Shown piece by piece: positions 23,914 through 34,300 of a DNA stretch of 64,000 bases. The position numbers and the translations under genes are program-made. The notes below the pieces were generated by a model, which saw nothing but the letters and a program-made list of their open reading frames with translations, ran no database searches and had not been told where the DNA came from. This DNA is from Acidimicrobiaceae bacterium (lineage in GTDB: Bacteria; Actinomycetota; Acidimicrobiia; Acidimicrobiales; Ilumatobacteraceae), in assembly GCA_020637235.1 (NCBI GenBank), contig JACJWG010000001.1, positions 186,001 to 250,000 of the forward strand, read 5' to 3'. How positions within the stretch are numbered: position 1 is the first letter of the stretch; each line of letters starts with the position of its first letter.

Positions 23914-26742
23914 ATGAGTTCTGCCACCGACGAGAAGCTGCTGTCGCTGCTGGCGCCTGGGTCGCAGGTGGTGGTGCGCGACGAGGAGTGGGTCATTCGT
24001 GCCCGGGGGGCGACGGAGACGATGGGGCTGAAGATCTTGGTCGTGGGCACCTCTGAGCTCGTTCGCGACCAGGAGGCCACGTTCTTCACGGCGCTCGACA
24101 AGGTGCAACCGCTCGATCCGAACGACACCAAGCTCGTCACCGACGACACTCCCAACTTCCGACGGAGCCGGCTCTACCTCGAAGCTCTCCTGCGCAAGAC
24201 CCCTGTCCCGATCAGCGAGAGCCGCCTCACGGTCGGTCCGCTGCAGTTGCTCGACAGCATGGAGTATCAACGTCAGCCGGTGGCCAAGGCGCTCGAAGCA
24301 CTGCAGCCCCGCATCCTGATCGCTGATGCGGTCGGCCTCGGCAAGACGCTCGAGGTGGGCATGTTGCTCAGCGAGCTGATCCGTCGTGGCCGGGGCGAGC
24401 GCATCCTGGTGGTCACGCCCAAGCACATCCTCGAGCAGTTCCAGCTCGAGATGTGGAGCCGCTTCTCCATCCCCCTGGTGCGGCTCGACTCCGAGGGCAT
24501 TCAGCGTGTGCGTCAGCGCATCCCCGCCACTCGCAACCCATTCACGTTCTTCAAGCGGGTGATCATCTCGATCGACACGCTGAAGGACGCGGGCCGCTAC
24601 CGACACCACCTCGAGCAGGTGCAGTGGGATGCGGTGGTGATCGACGAGTGCCACAGCCTGGTGAACCGCTCGACGCTCAACAACCAGCTCGCCCGCACGT
24701 TGGCGCCCAACACCGATGCCCTGATCCTCACCAGCGCCACGCCGCACAACGGCAAGCCGGAGAGCTTCGCCGAGCTGATCAACCTGCTCGATCCCACGGC
24801 CATCGCCGACCCCAAGAACTACACGAGCGACGACATCAAGCACCTCTACGTGCGCCGTCACAAGAACAGCCCGGCGGTCGAGCACGAGGTGGGCGCCGGC
24901 TGGGCGAACCGCCGACCGCTCGAAGGCATCCGGGTCGTAGCGAGCACCGCGGAGGAGGCGGTGCTGAACGAGCTGCACGACGTGTGGTTGCACCCGCCGG
25001 CCGGCCAGTCGCCTGTGAGCGGCGAGGCGCAGCGGTTGTTCCCCTACACGTTGCTCAAAGCGTTCCTCTCGTCGCATCAGGCGCTTGCCGAGACGATCAA
25101 GAACCGGGCAGCCTCCATCGGTCGCAGCACCAAGCCCGACCCGAAGCACGCGGTCGAGCTGTCTGCGCTCGAACAGCTGGCCGAGCTGAACGCACGCATC
25201 GACGACACTAACGCCAGCAAGCTCCGTGCCCTCGCTGCCGAGCTCGCCAAGATCGGAGTCGGGCCCAAGAAAGACACCCGTGCCGTCATCTTCTCCGAGC
25301 GTCACGCCACCCTTGAATGGCTGGCCGCCTCGTTGCCGGCGGCCACCGGGCTGAAGCCCGACCAGATCCGCATGTTGCACGGCGGCCTGCCCGACGTGAC
25401 CCAGATGGACATCGTCGAAGAGTTCGCGCTCGAGAAGAAGAACGTGCGCGTGCTGCTCACCGGCGACATCGCGTCCGAAGGTGTGAACCTGCACCGCCAG
25501 TGTCACCACCTCATCCACTTCGACCTGCCGTGGAGCCTCATCACCATCGAGCAGCGCAACGGCCGCATCGACCGTTACGGGCAACGGACAAGTGCCGAGA
25601 TCCGCGCCCTCATCCTCGAGTCGCGCACGCTCGACAGCGGTGGGGAACTTGCCGTGTTGCTGCGCCTGCTCGACAAGGCCGAGCAGGCCTACAAGGCCTA
25701 TGGCGACACCTCGCCGCTCATGGGTCTCTACGACGAGAAGGAAGAGGAGAAGCAGATCACCAAGGCGATGGCCGGCACGTTCACGCTCGAGGAGGCCGTG
25801 CCCGATGCACCGGTGAACGTGTTCGACCTATTGATGGCGACGGCCGGTTCGGTCGAGACGCCCACAGCGGTCATCACCCTGCCGAGTCTGTTCGCGAGCG
25901 ATGCCGAGTACTTCGCCGAGGCGCTGCACACCGTGTACCCCGACCCCGAGACGGCGCTTTCGATGCGATCCGACACAGCGGCCGGACTGGTGTCCTTCAC
26001 GCCGCCGCCCGATCTGGCACGGCGGCTCGACGTGTTGCCGCAGAACTACCTGAAGGCCCGCAAGATCCTCGAACGGCTCAAGCTCACCAGCAACGCCGAC
26101 TATGCGAACGCCAGCCTGAAGCGGGCCCGTGATGGCGACGAGTTGCTGTGGCCGGAAGAAGTGTTCTTCACCGGCCAGCATCCGGTGATGGAGTGGGTGA
26201 GCGACAAGCTCCTGCAGCAGGTGGGCCGCAACGAAGCGCCGGTGCTGGTGGCCGGGGTGGACGACGCGACCTTCATCGTGCAGGGGCTCTACTCGAACAA
26301 GAATGGACAGGCGACCGTGGTCGAGTGGATGGCCATCGATCGCCTCGGCGCCTCACCCCGGGTCCGCCCGCTCACCGAGGTGCTCGCCGGCGCCCAGATC
26401 GGACCGCGCATGCCGAACCCCGGTGGCGACGACTGGTTCCAGGAAGTCCTCCGCGCACAGTCGCTGGTGAAGCAAGCCGTTCAGGCCGGTCGCGACGAGC
26501 TGAAGCGGGTCCGGCAGGAGCGGAGCCAGGCGTTGCTCAGTTCGGTGAAGGCACACCAGCGCCGGCTCGATGCGTGGAAGGCGCAGTCGTCCGTGCTCGC
26601 CGAGCAGCTCGGGCTACAGGCGGTGCAGGACAAGCGCAAGCGTCAGATCGATGCGACGGCCGAGGCGAAGATCAAGCTGATCGAGCGACTCGCCAGCGAA
26701 GGTGATCCTCTGGTGCGGGTGGTGGCGGTGCTGATCTCATGA
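23914..26742 (+). CDS. SNF2-family helicase, DrmD-like (operon gene 1)
   Basis: This 942-residue superfamily-2 ATPase has Walker A DAVGLGKT at residues 138-145, Walker B DECH at 244-247, and LTSATPHNGKPESF. The C-terminal half has IFSERHATLEWLA, LLTGDIASEGVNL and QRNGRIDRYGQ near 548-556. This is the RapA/SNF2 arrangement found in DrmD, the SNF2 protein that goes with the methylase DrmMI in class 1 DISARM. The last ~100 residues are Lys/Arg/Gln-rich and probably coiled. It likely moves on double-stranded DNA or remodels bound proteins. Its stop overlaps the methylase start (ATGA at 26739-26742). Confidence 0.9.
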   Translation: MSSATDEKLLSLLAPGSQVVVRDEEWVIRARGATETMGLKILVVGTSELVRDQEATFFTALDKVQPLDPNDTKLVTDDTPNFRRSRLYLEALLRKTPVPISESRLTVGPLQLLDSMEYQRQPVAKALEALQPRILIADAVGLGKTLEVGMLLSELIRRGRGERILVVTPKHILEQFQLEMWSRFSIPLVRLDSEGIQRVRQRIPATRNPFTFFKRVIISIDTLKDAGRYRHHLEQVQWDAVVIDECHSLVNRSTLNNQLARTLAPNTDALILTSATPHNGKPESFAELINLLDPTAIADPKNYTSDDIKHLYVRRHKNSPAVEHEVGAGWANRRPLEGIRVVASTAEEAVLNELHDVWLHPPAGQSPVSGEAQRLFPYTLLKAFLSSHQALAETIKNRAASIGRSTKPDPKHAVELSALEQLAELNARIDDTNASKLRALAAELAKIGVGPKKDTRAVIFSERHATLEWLAASLPAATGLKPDQIRMLHGGLPDVTQMDIVEEFALEKKNVRVLLTGDIASEGVNLHRQCHHLIHFDLPWSLITIEQRNGRIDRYGQRTSAEIRALILESRTLDSGGELAVLLRLLDKAEQAYKAYGDTSPLMGLYDEKEEEKQITKAMAGTFTLEEAVPDAPVNVFDLLMATAGSVETPTAVITLPSLFASDAEYFAEALHTVYPDPETALSMRSDTAAGLVSFTPPPDLARRLDVLPQNYLKARKILERLKLTSNADYANASLKRARDGDELLWPEEVFFTGQHPVMEWVSDKLLQQVGRNEAPVLVAGVDDATFIVQGLYSNKNGQATVVEWMAIDRLGASPRVRPLTEVLAGAQIGPRMPNPGGDDWFQEVLRAQSLVKQAVQAGRDELKRVRQERSQALLSSVKAHQRRLDAWKAQSSVLAEQLGLQAVQDKRKRQIDATAEAKIKLIERLASEGDPLVRVVAVLIS

Positions 26743-29700
26743 CGTTCGACTCGATCATCAACCGGGGTGAGTACTTCAGCGACCACTACCTCGACACCAT
26801 GTTGCAGGCGAGCCTGAAGACGCTCCGCGCTCGTTGGGACGAGACCGAGGGCCGGGGCGATCCCACGCCTCGCACCCGCCTGCGCGGCATGAGCCGTTCG
26901 TTCAGCGCCGCTCGTGCCCGGGCCGCCGAGTCGGGCGACACCACCGAGGTGCACCGCCTGGCCCTTGAAGCGCTCGGCTACACACCGCTCGAACAGACGG
27001 TCGAGATCGATCGCGCCGGTAAGCCGCTCGACGTGACGGTGCTCTCCTCGGTGGAGGTGCCCACCGGGTTGCACCTGCTGGCATTGCCCGCCGGCAACTG
27101 CGACGACCTCGACGATTTGCTGGCCGCCCAGGTGCACGTCCCCGGCCACCGCTCGGTCGACCTCGACGAGGTGGTGTCCGCTCTGTTCGCTGCCGCCGAA
27201 CCGCCCCGCTTCGTGCTGGTGTGCGGTGGTGGCATGTACGCACTGGCCGACCGCTACTCGTGGAGCGAGGGCAAGCTGCTGGCAGTCGACCTGAGCCTCG
27301 CCCTCGAACGCAACGACACCAAGCCATCGGGCGAGTTGGCCACGGTTGCCGCCCTGTTCAGCGCCGACGCGCTGGTTCCCGTGGACGGCACGGCACAGAT
27401 CGACGAGCTCCGTGACGCGTCGTTGAAGCACGCGGTGGGAGTGAGCAAGGACCTGCGCGAGGGCATTCGGCTGAGCGTGGAGTTGATCGCCAACGACGTG
27501 ATCGAGGGGCTGCGCGCCCGACGGCAGGGCGTGTTCAACCAGCCCGATCTGGCCAAGTCGCTCACCCGCGAATCGCTGCGCTTCTTGTATCGCCTGCTGT
27601 TCCTGTTGTTCGCCGAGGCCCGGCGCGAGCTCGGCATCCTGCCGGTGGATGCGCCCGAGTACGCCGAGGGCTACGGCCTCGATCGGCTGCGCGATCTGGC
27701 GCTCACCAAGCTCACCACCGAGAAGGCCCAGACCGGCACGCACATCTACGACAGCCTCACGCTGTTGTTCAAGCTGGTGAACGACGGCTCGGGCACCTCG
27801 CGACAGGGCCAGTTGGCGATGGATGCCGACGAGGCGGAGGGCAACCGCGAGCTCGAGTTCCGCCCGCTGAAGAGCTCGCTGTTCTCCGACAAGGCCACCC
27901 CGTTCATCGATTCGGTGGGCCTGCGCAACAGCACCCTGCAACAGGTGCTGCAGCTGCTGATGCTGTCGAAGGAACAGCGGGGTCGTGACCGTGGCTTCGT
28001 GAGCTACAGCCAGCTCGGCATCAACCAGCTCGGCGCCGTGTACGAGGGCCTCATGGCGTACACCGGCTTCTTCGCCACCGACGACCTGATCGAGCTGCAT
28101 CGTCCGGGCAAGGAGGACAAGGGTTCCTGGGTCGCGCCGCTCAGCCGTATCGGCGAGTACCCGATCGAGTGCGTGAAGCAGCGCGCCAACGAACACACCG
28201 GCCAGCTGGAGCCATTGGTGCACCCGAAGGGCAGTTTCGTATTCCGGTTGTCGGGCCGCGACCGCCAACGCTCGGCCAGCTACTACACACCCGAGGTGCT
28301 CACCCGCTGTGTGGTGAAACACTCGCTGGCCGAACTGCTCGACCAGGACGGCACCACCACCCGGGCCGACGAGATCCTGCAGATGACCATCTGCGAGCCT
28401 GCGCTCGGGTCGGGCGCCTTCCTCAACGAGGCCATCAACCAGTTGGCGGCCGAGTACCTGCGCCGCCGCCAACAAGAACTCGGCCAGGAGATCGAGCCGG
28501 CCGCCTACATCGACGAACTGCAGAAGGTGAAGGCGCACCTGGCCCTGCACCAGAGCTACGGCGTCGACCTCAACGCCACGGCGGTTGAGCTGGCCGAGGT
28601 GAGCATGTGGCTCAACTGCATGCACGAGGGATTGCAGGCGCCGTGGTTCGGCCTGCACCTACGTCGCGGCAACTCACTCATCGGCGCCCCCCGTGCCGTG
28701 TACACCACGGCCACCTTGATGGCGGCGAAGTGGAGCGAGCTGGTCGCCCACGACCGCCCGCTGTCGGGACAGGCCGTTGCACCCGGTGAGGTATTCCAGT
28801 TCCTGGTTCCCGCCCACGGTTGGGGCGCGGCCGGTGACGCCAAGGAAGCGAAGGAACTGCGCAAGGACCAGGCCGAGGCGTTGCGCAACTGGCGCAAGAC
28901 GATGCTGAAGCCGCTGACGCCCCAGCACCTCGACCGCCTCACTCGGCTCACCGGGCGCGTCGAGGCCCTGTGGCAACTGGTGGTCCCCACACTGGAAGCG
29001 GCAGAGCGTGGTCTGCGCCGGCCGATCGAGGTGTGGGGTGCGCCAGTGTCGACGGCGAAGCCGCTGAGTGCTGCTGCGATCGACGAGATGCTGAACGACC
29101 CCGGTTCACCGCTCGGTCGGTTGCGCCTGGTGATGAACGCATGGTGCGCGATGTGGTTCTGGCCGCTCGACGGAGAACAGCCGCCCACGATGGAGCAGTG
29201 GCTGAGCGCGCTGGAAGGCGTGCTCGGCCGCGGAAGTGATGAACCACCGGTCGGTCAGCTGAATTTGTTCGCCGAGCTCGACGAGATCATGCAGTCGAAC
29301 GAACAGATCCGTTTCGACTTCGACCAACGCCTGGTGTCGGACGTGCTCGCCGACCACCCCTGGCTGCAACAGGCCAAAGCCATCGCCGACCGTGAAGGCT
29401 TCTGGCACTGGGATCTCGAATGGGCCCACGTGTTCCAACGAGGTGGCTTCGACCTCCAGGTCGGCAATCCGCCGTGGGTGCGGATCAACTGGGAGGACGA
29501 CGTCGTGCTCGGCGAGTTCGATCCGTGGTTCGGTCTCACCGAGAAGGCACCGGACGCAACGATCCGCTCGCGTCGGCACGAGGTGCTTGCGGACTCGGCA
29601 CAGTGCCAGAGCTACATGAACGACGTGGCAACGGCAGCAGGCCTGACGACCGTGCTGGGCTCACCCGTGGTGCACCCGGTGCTCGCAGGCGTGCGGTCAA

Positions 29701-31334
29701 ACCTCTACATGCTGTTCATGGAGACCGTCTGGCGGCATGCGTCGCGCAACGGGGTGAGCGGCTTGCTCCATCCCGAGAGCCACTTCACGGACCCGAGCAG
29801 TGGCCCCCTACGCCGGGAGACTTATGGGCGACTGCGCCGACACTGGCAGTTCGTGAACGAGTCACTTCTCTTCGAGGATGTTCACAACGTCACCTTCTAC
29901 GGCATTCACATCTACGCCAGAAGTCAGCAGCCCTACTTCAAGCAGATTGCACACGCGCAGGCGGCGTCTACCGTGGACGACTCGCTGGAACACAACGGTG
30001 ACGGTCCGGTGCCGGGCATTCAGTACCCGGCGGGAGGGTGGGATCTGCGACCCCATCGGCAGCGGGTCGTGACGGTCGACCACAACGTGCTGGCTTCGTG
30101 GGCTGCGCTGTTCGACAAGCCGGGCACGCCCGCTGAAGAGGCTCGGTTGCTGCGCCCCGTCACACAGGCCGATCTGTCGACGATCAGTACGCTCGCGCGC
30201 TACCCGTTACGGCTCGCCGATCTCGAGTACAGGTGGAGCGTCGGGTGGAACGAGACGAACGCGAAGGAGGACGGCACGATCGAGTGGCGCACCGAGGTGC
30301 CGGCCTCTTGGTCCGAGGTGATTCTCCAAGGACCGCACTTCACGGTGGCCACGCCGTTCGCCAAGCAACCGAACGCGCACTGCAAGAACAACAAGGACTA
30401 CTCGCAGTGGAACCTGGAGCAGCTGTCTGATCGGGTGATCCCTCGCACCAACTATCAGCGCGCCTGCGACGAACCCACCTATGGCTCCCGCATCGACGAC
30501 TGGTGGGGCCAGCCCAGCACTGCCTGTTGGCGGCTCATCTGGCGGTCGATGACTCAGCCAGGTTTGGAACGCTCGTTACACACAGCGCTTGTGCCGCCTG
30601 GCGCCTTACATGTGAATGCCTGCCAAACGGGTGCTCATCGCCAGCCGTCATACACCGTCCTTGCGTCAGCCATGCTGTCGACGCTCGTGTCGGACTACCT
30701 CGTGAAACTTTCAGGAAGTGCGTCGATCTACGTATCTGCCCTGACCAAGACTCCGATAGCTGTCGATCATTCCTTGCAGCCGGAGCTGTTGTTGCGCACC
30801 GCTCGACTCAACTGCCTGACGGCCGACTACGTACCGCTCTGGGACGAGTTGTTCGATCCGGCGTGGCAGTCTGATGCCTGGGCCGCTGCGGACAACGGTC
30901 GCATGAAGCTCGGCGATGTCGGCCCCGAGTGGTCGATGGCCACGCCGTTGCGGACCGATTTCGATCGGCGGTTGGCGCTAGTCGAGCTCGATGCGCTCGC
31001 TGCGGTGATGCTCGGGCTGACGGCTGAGCAGCTGTGCGCGATGTACCGGGCGCAGTTCGCCGTGCTGCGCAAGTACGAGTACGAGATGTGGTTCGACGCC
31101 AACGGACGCAAGATCGCCCGTGATCATCATGCGTACGGGCAGGTGCAGGAGAAAGGCGATTGGGAGGCGCTGCAGGCGTCGCTCGAACAGGGCGGCGTCG
31201 ACTTCGGCAAGTACAAGGCACCGTTCTACAAGGCCGATCGTGAAGCAGAGATGACGAGGGCGTTCGAGGTGTTCACCGAACGCCTCCACCAACGAGCCCC
31301 CGACTACCGCATCCCGTACGCGGAGCCCGCATGA
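26739..31334 (+). CDS. Large N6-adenine DNA methyltransferase, DrmMI/Eco57I-like (operon gene 2)
   Basis: The product is 1531 residues. After a ~500-residue N-terminal helical region come motif X (SASYYTPEVLTRCVV near 512-525), motif I (CEPALGSGAFLNEAI near 551-565) and, after a long insertion, motif IV NPPWVRI near 908-914. NPPW marks an exocyclic amino (adenine) methyltransferase. The ~600 C-terminal residues should include target recognition. The length and layout resemble Eco57I/PglX-type enzymes and DrmMI. It probably marks host DNA so that the operon attacks only unmarked DNA. I see no clear PD-(D/E)XK cleavage motif in it. It overlaps both neighbours by 4 bp. Confidence 0.9.
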   Translation: MTFDSIINRGEYFSDHYLDTMLQASLKTLRARWDETEGRGDPTPRTRLRGMSRSFSAARARAAESGDTTEVHRLALEALGYTPLEQTVEIDRAGKPLDVTVLSSVEVPTGLHLLALPAGNCDDLDDLLAAQVHVPGHRSVDLDEVVSALFAAAEPPRFVLVCGGGMYALADRYSWSEGKLLAVDLSLALERNDTKPSGELATVAALFSADALVPVDGTAQIDELRDASLKHAVGVSKDLREGIRLSVELIANDVIEGLRARRQGVFNQPDLAKSLTRESLRFLYRLLFLLFAEARRELGILPVDAPEYAEGYGLDRLRDLALTKLTTEKAQTGTHIYDSLTLLFKLVNDGSGTSRQGQLAMDADEAEGNRELEFRPLKSSLFSDKATPFIDSVGLRNSTLQQVLQLLMLSKEQRGRDRGFVSYSQLGINQLGAVYEGLMAYTGFFATDDLIELHRPGKEDKGSWVAPLSRIGEYPIECVKQRANEHTGQLEPLVHPKGSFVFRLSGRDRQRSASYYTPEVLTRCVVKHSLAELLDQDGTTTRADEILQMTICEPALGSGAFLNEAINQLAAEYLRRRQQELGQEIEPAAYIDELQKVKAHLALHQSYGVDLNATAVELAEVSMWLNCMHEGLQAPWFGLHLRRGNSLIGAPRAVYTTATLMAAKWSELVAHDRPLSGQAVAPGEVFQFLVPAHGWGAAGDAKEAKELRKDQAEALRNWRKTMLKPLTPQHLDRLTRLTGRVEALWQLVVPTLEAAERGLRRPIEVWGAPVSTAKPLSAAAIDEMLNDPGSPLGRLRLVMNAWCAMWFWPLDGEQPPTMEQWLSALEGVLGRGSDEPPVGQLNLFAELDEIMQSNEQIRFDFDQRLVSDVLADHPWLQQAKAIADREGFWHWDLEWAHVFQRGGFDLQVGNPPWVRINWEDDVVLGEFDPWFGLTEKAPDATIRSRRHEVLADSAQCQSYMNDVATAAGLTTVLGSPVVHPVLAGVRSNLYMLFMETVWRHASRNGVSGLLHPESHFTDPSSGPLRRETYGRLRRHWQFVNESLLFEDVHNVTFYGIHIYARSQQPYFKQIAHAQAASTVDDSLEHNGDGPVPGIQYPAGGWDLRPHRQRVVTVDHNVLASWAALFDKPGTPAEEARLLRPVTQADLSTISTLARYPLRLADLEYRWSVGWNETNAKEDGTIEWRTEVPASWSEVILQGPHFTVATPFAKQPNAHCKNNKDYSQWNLEQLSDRVIPRTNYQRACDEPTYGSRIDDWWGQPSTACWRLIWRSMTQPGLERSLHTALVPPGALHVNACQTGAHRQPSYTVLASAMLSTLVSDYLVKLSGSASIYVSALTKTPIAVDHSLQPELLLRTARLNCLTADYVPLWDELFDPAWQSDAWAAADNGRMKLGDVGPEWSMATPLRTDFDRRLALVELDALAAVMLGLTAEQLCAMYRAQFAVLRKYEYEMWFDANGRKIARDHHAYGQVQEKGDWEALQASLEQGGVDFGKYKAPFYKADREAEMTRAFEVFTERLHQRAPDYRIPYAEPA

Positions 31335-34300
31335 TCCCCAGCCTGGTTGCCGGTGAGTTGCGCGAGTCGGTGGTCGAGTTCTTGGCCACCACGTTCGCGC
31401 TCAGCGACACCGATGTGCGCCAGTCATTGCAAGGATTCCTGCAGCACGAGAGCGACGGCATCTTCCGTGGGCCGTACCTGCGGGTGCGCACCAAGTTCCG
31501 GCCGGCTCCGCCCACGTGGACGTCGCCGCTCGGGTGGATGCCCACCAACTTCCGGCCGCACCTGCACCAGGCGTTGGCGTTCGACCGGCTGTCGTCGCTG
31601 AACCACGAACCGCAACCGACGCTCGTCACGACCGGTACCGGGTCGGGCAAGACCGAGTCGTTCCTGCTTCCGGTGCTCGATCACTGCGCCCGCCAACGGG
31701 CGTTCGGCAAGCAGGGCGTCAAGGCGCTGGTGCTGTATCCGATGAATGCGCTCGCCAGCGACCAGGCGAGACGCATCGCCCAGATGATCGCTCGCGAGCC
31801 GGCACTGGCCGGGGTGACCGCCGGGCTCTACGTCGGCGAAGACGGTTCGCACACGTCGATGGGGCCCGACCATTTGATCGATGTGAAGCGCGAGCTGCAG
31901 CGCGACCCACCGGACATCGTGCTGACGAACTACAAGATGCTCGACTTCATCCTGCTGCGACAGCAGGACCAGAAGCTGTGGCAGGCGAGCGAACCCGGGT
32001 TGTTGCAGTACGTAGTGCTCGACGAGTTCCACACGTACGACGGCGCGCAGGGCACCGACGTCGCCATGCTGCTGCGCCGCCTCGGCGCCACGCTCGGCCT
32101 CGCCAGGCCCGGCCGCCCCCTCGGTTCGGCCACCCCGGTCGCCACGTCGGCGACGCTCGGCTCGGCCACGTCGGCCACCGACGCGATGCGCGAGTTCGCC
32201 GAGCGGGTCTTCGGCTGCCCGTTCCCGCCGGAGTCGGTGATCGGCGAGGACCGCCTCGCGCCCGAGGAGGTCGTGCCCGAGGTCGACTTCAGCCTGCCGT
32301 TCCCCGAGGCGTCCGACGTGCTGGCCGTCGACCTCGACGACTCGCTGTGGCTCACCCATCTGGCCGAGCTGTTCGTCGGCCCGTGGAGCGCGAGTGCCGT
32401 CGAACTCGGCGAACGGTTGATGAAGCACTCGCTCACCCGCGGCGTGCTCACCGGAGCCAGCGGCGAGGCGACGTTGTGGGACGACGCGCTCGAGACCGTG
32501 ATCGCTCGCATCCCCAGCTGGGGCAAGCACGCGCAGACCGATCCTGCCGGTGCCCGAGAAGCGCTGACGCGGTTCCTTGCGCTGCTGTCGGCCGCCCGCA
32601 CCCTTGACCCGTTGAGCGGCAAGGAAGTGCCGCTGTTCAACATCGAAGTGCAGATGTGGATCCGCGAGGTGTCGCGGTTGCTGCGAGCCGTCACCGCGGC
32701 ACCCTCGTTCCGTTGGCTCGATAGCGGCGACCCCGCCGAAGCCACGGACGCGAAGCCGGCGCTGGAACTGCCCGCTGTCTACTGCCGACACTGCGGCCGC
32801 TCGGGTTGGCTGGCCACGGCCGCCGACTTCGGTGATCGACTCATCCACGACGCAGCTCGCACCTACCGCAACATGGCCGACCAGAAGGCGGTGGTGCGGG
32901 CGATGCTGCGCGCGAGCGCCGGCGAGCTGGGTGTGCTGTGGCTGAGCGCGGCCGATGGGCAGCTGTCGGGTACCGACGACGGCGAAACGATCCCCGTGTT
33001 GGTGCAGGCCGACGAGGACGAGGCACGACGCGGCGAATGCCCGTCGTGCGGCGAGCGCGACGCGATCCGCCCGCTCGGCTCGCGCGTGGCGAGCCTCGCC
33101 TCGGTGGGCATCAGCCAGCTGTTCGGGTCGACCAAGGTGAACATCGAGGAACGCAAGCTGCTCGCCTTCACCGACTCGGTACAGGACGCGTCGCATCGGG
33201 CGTCGTTCTTCGCCAGCCGCACACACCGGTTCAACCTGCGCAGCGTGATGGCCCGCGCGATCGAGGACGCGGGTCGCATGTCGCTCGCCGACATCGGCAC
33301 CGAGATTCTGCTCGAGACCCGCACGAAACCCGAGTCGGCGTTCTCGCTCGTGCCGCCCGATTTGTTGAACGACAGCGAGGTCGCCACCGTGTGGACCTCG
33401 AACCCCGACCCGGCAGGGCGCGAACGGATGGAGCAACGGCTCACGTTCGAAGCGGCGCTCGAAGTGGGACTGCGATCGCGGCTCGGCCGCACCCTCGAAC
33501 TGTCGGGCACCACCCAGGCGTGGGTGGCTGCGGGCATCGATCCCGAGCTCGGCAGGCTGGCCGCCGAAGTGCACCGGCACCTGCCCGGCCAGACCACCTT
33601 GCAGTTCGACCCCGACGGTGGCGAGTATCGGGTGTACGTGCGCGGCCTGCTGGAGCGGCTGCGACTGCGCGGTGGCATCGCCCACCCGTGGTTGCACATG
33701 TACGCGAGGGAGGACGGCAACACCTGGCGGTTGTGGGGCGGCCGCGCTGCAGGCATGCCCGTGTTCCTGCCCGACCAGAGCCGGCCGTCGTTCTTCACCA
33801 CCGAGAAGACCAACGACCGGCTCGACTCGCTGTACGCGCTCACGAAGACACCGAGCTGGCTGATCGACTGGGCGACCCGTTCGATGCACCTGCCGCCTGG
33901 CGAGGCCCGCGACCTGAACGTCGCGGTGGTCGAACAGCTCGCGCTCAACGGACACCTGCAGCCCACCGTGTCGGCCAAGGGCAACAGCGTGTACGCGCTC
34001 GACCCACGGCTGGTGACCCTCGGTCACGTACACCAGCACGAGGGCGCGTGGGACAACGTGCGCTGCGATGCGTGCTCGTTCATGTGGATGCCACCCGCGA
34101 GCGAGATCGCCCACTGGGAGGGCACGCCCTGCCTGCGCTACCGGTGCACCGGCCGGTTCGAGCGGGTGGTGAACCGCGAGAGCAGCTACTACCGGCGGCT
34201 CTACCTGTCGGGCATGCGCCGAGTGGTGACCGACGAGCACACGGGCATGCTCGATCGGGCCAGCCGCGAGCGGGTGGAGACCGCGTTCAAGACCGGCGGT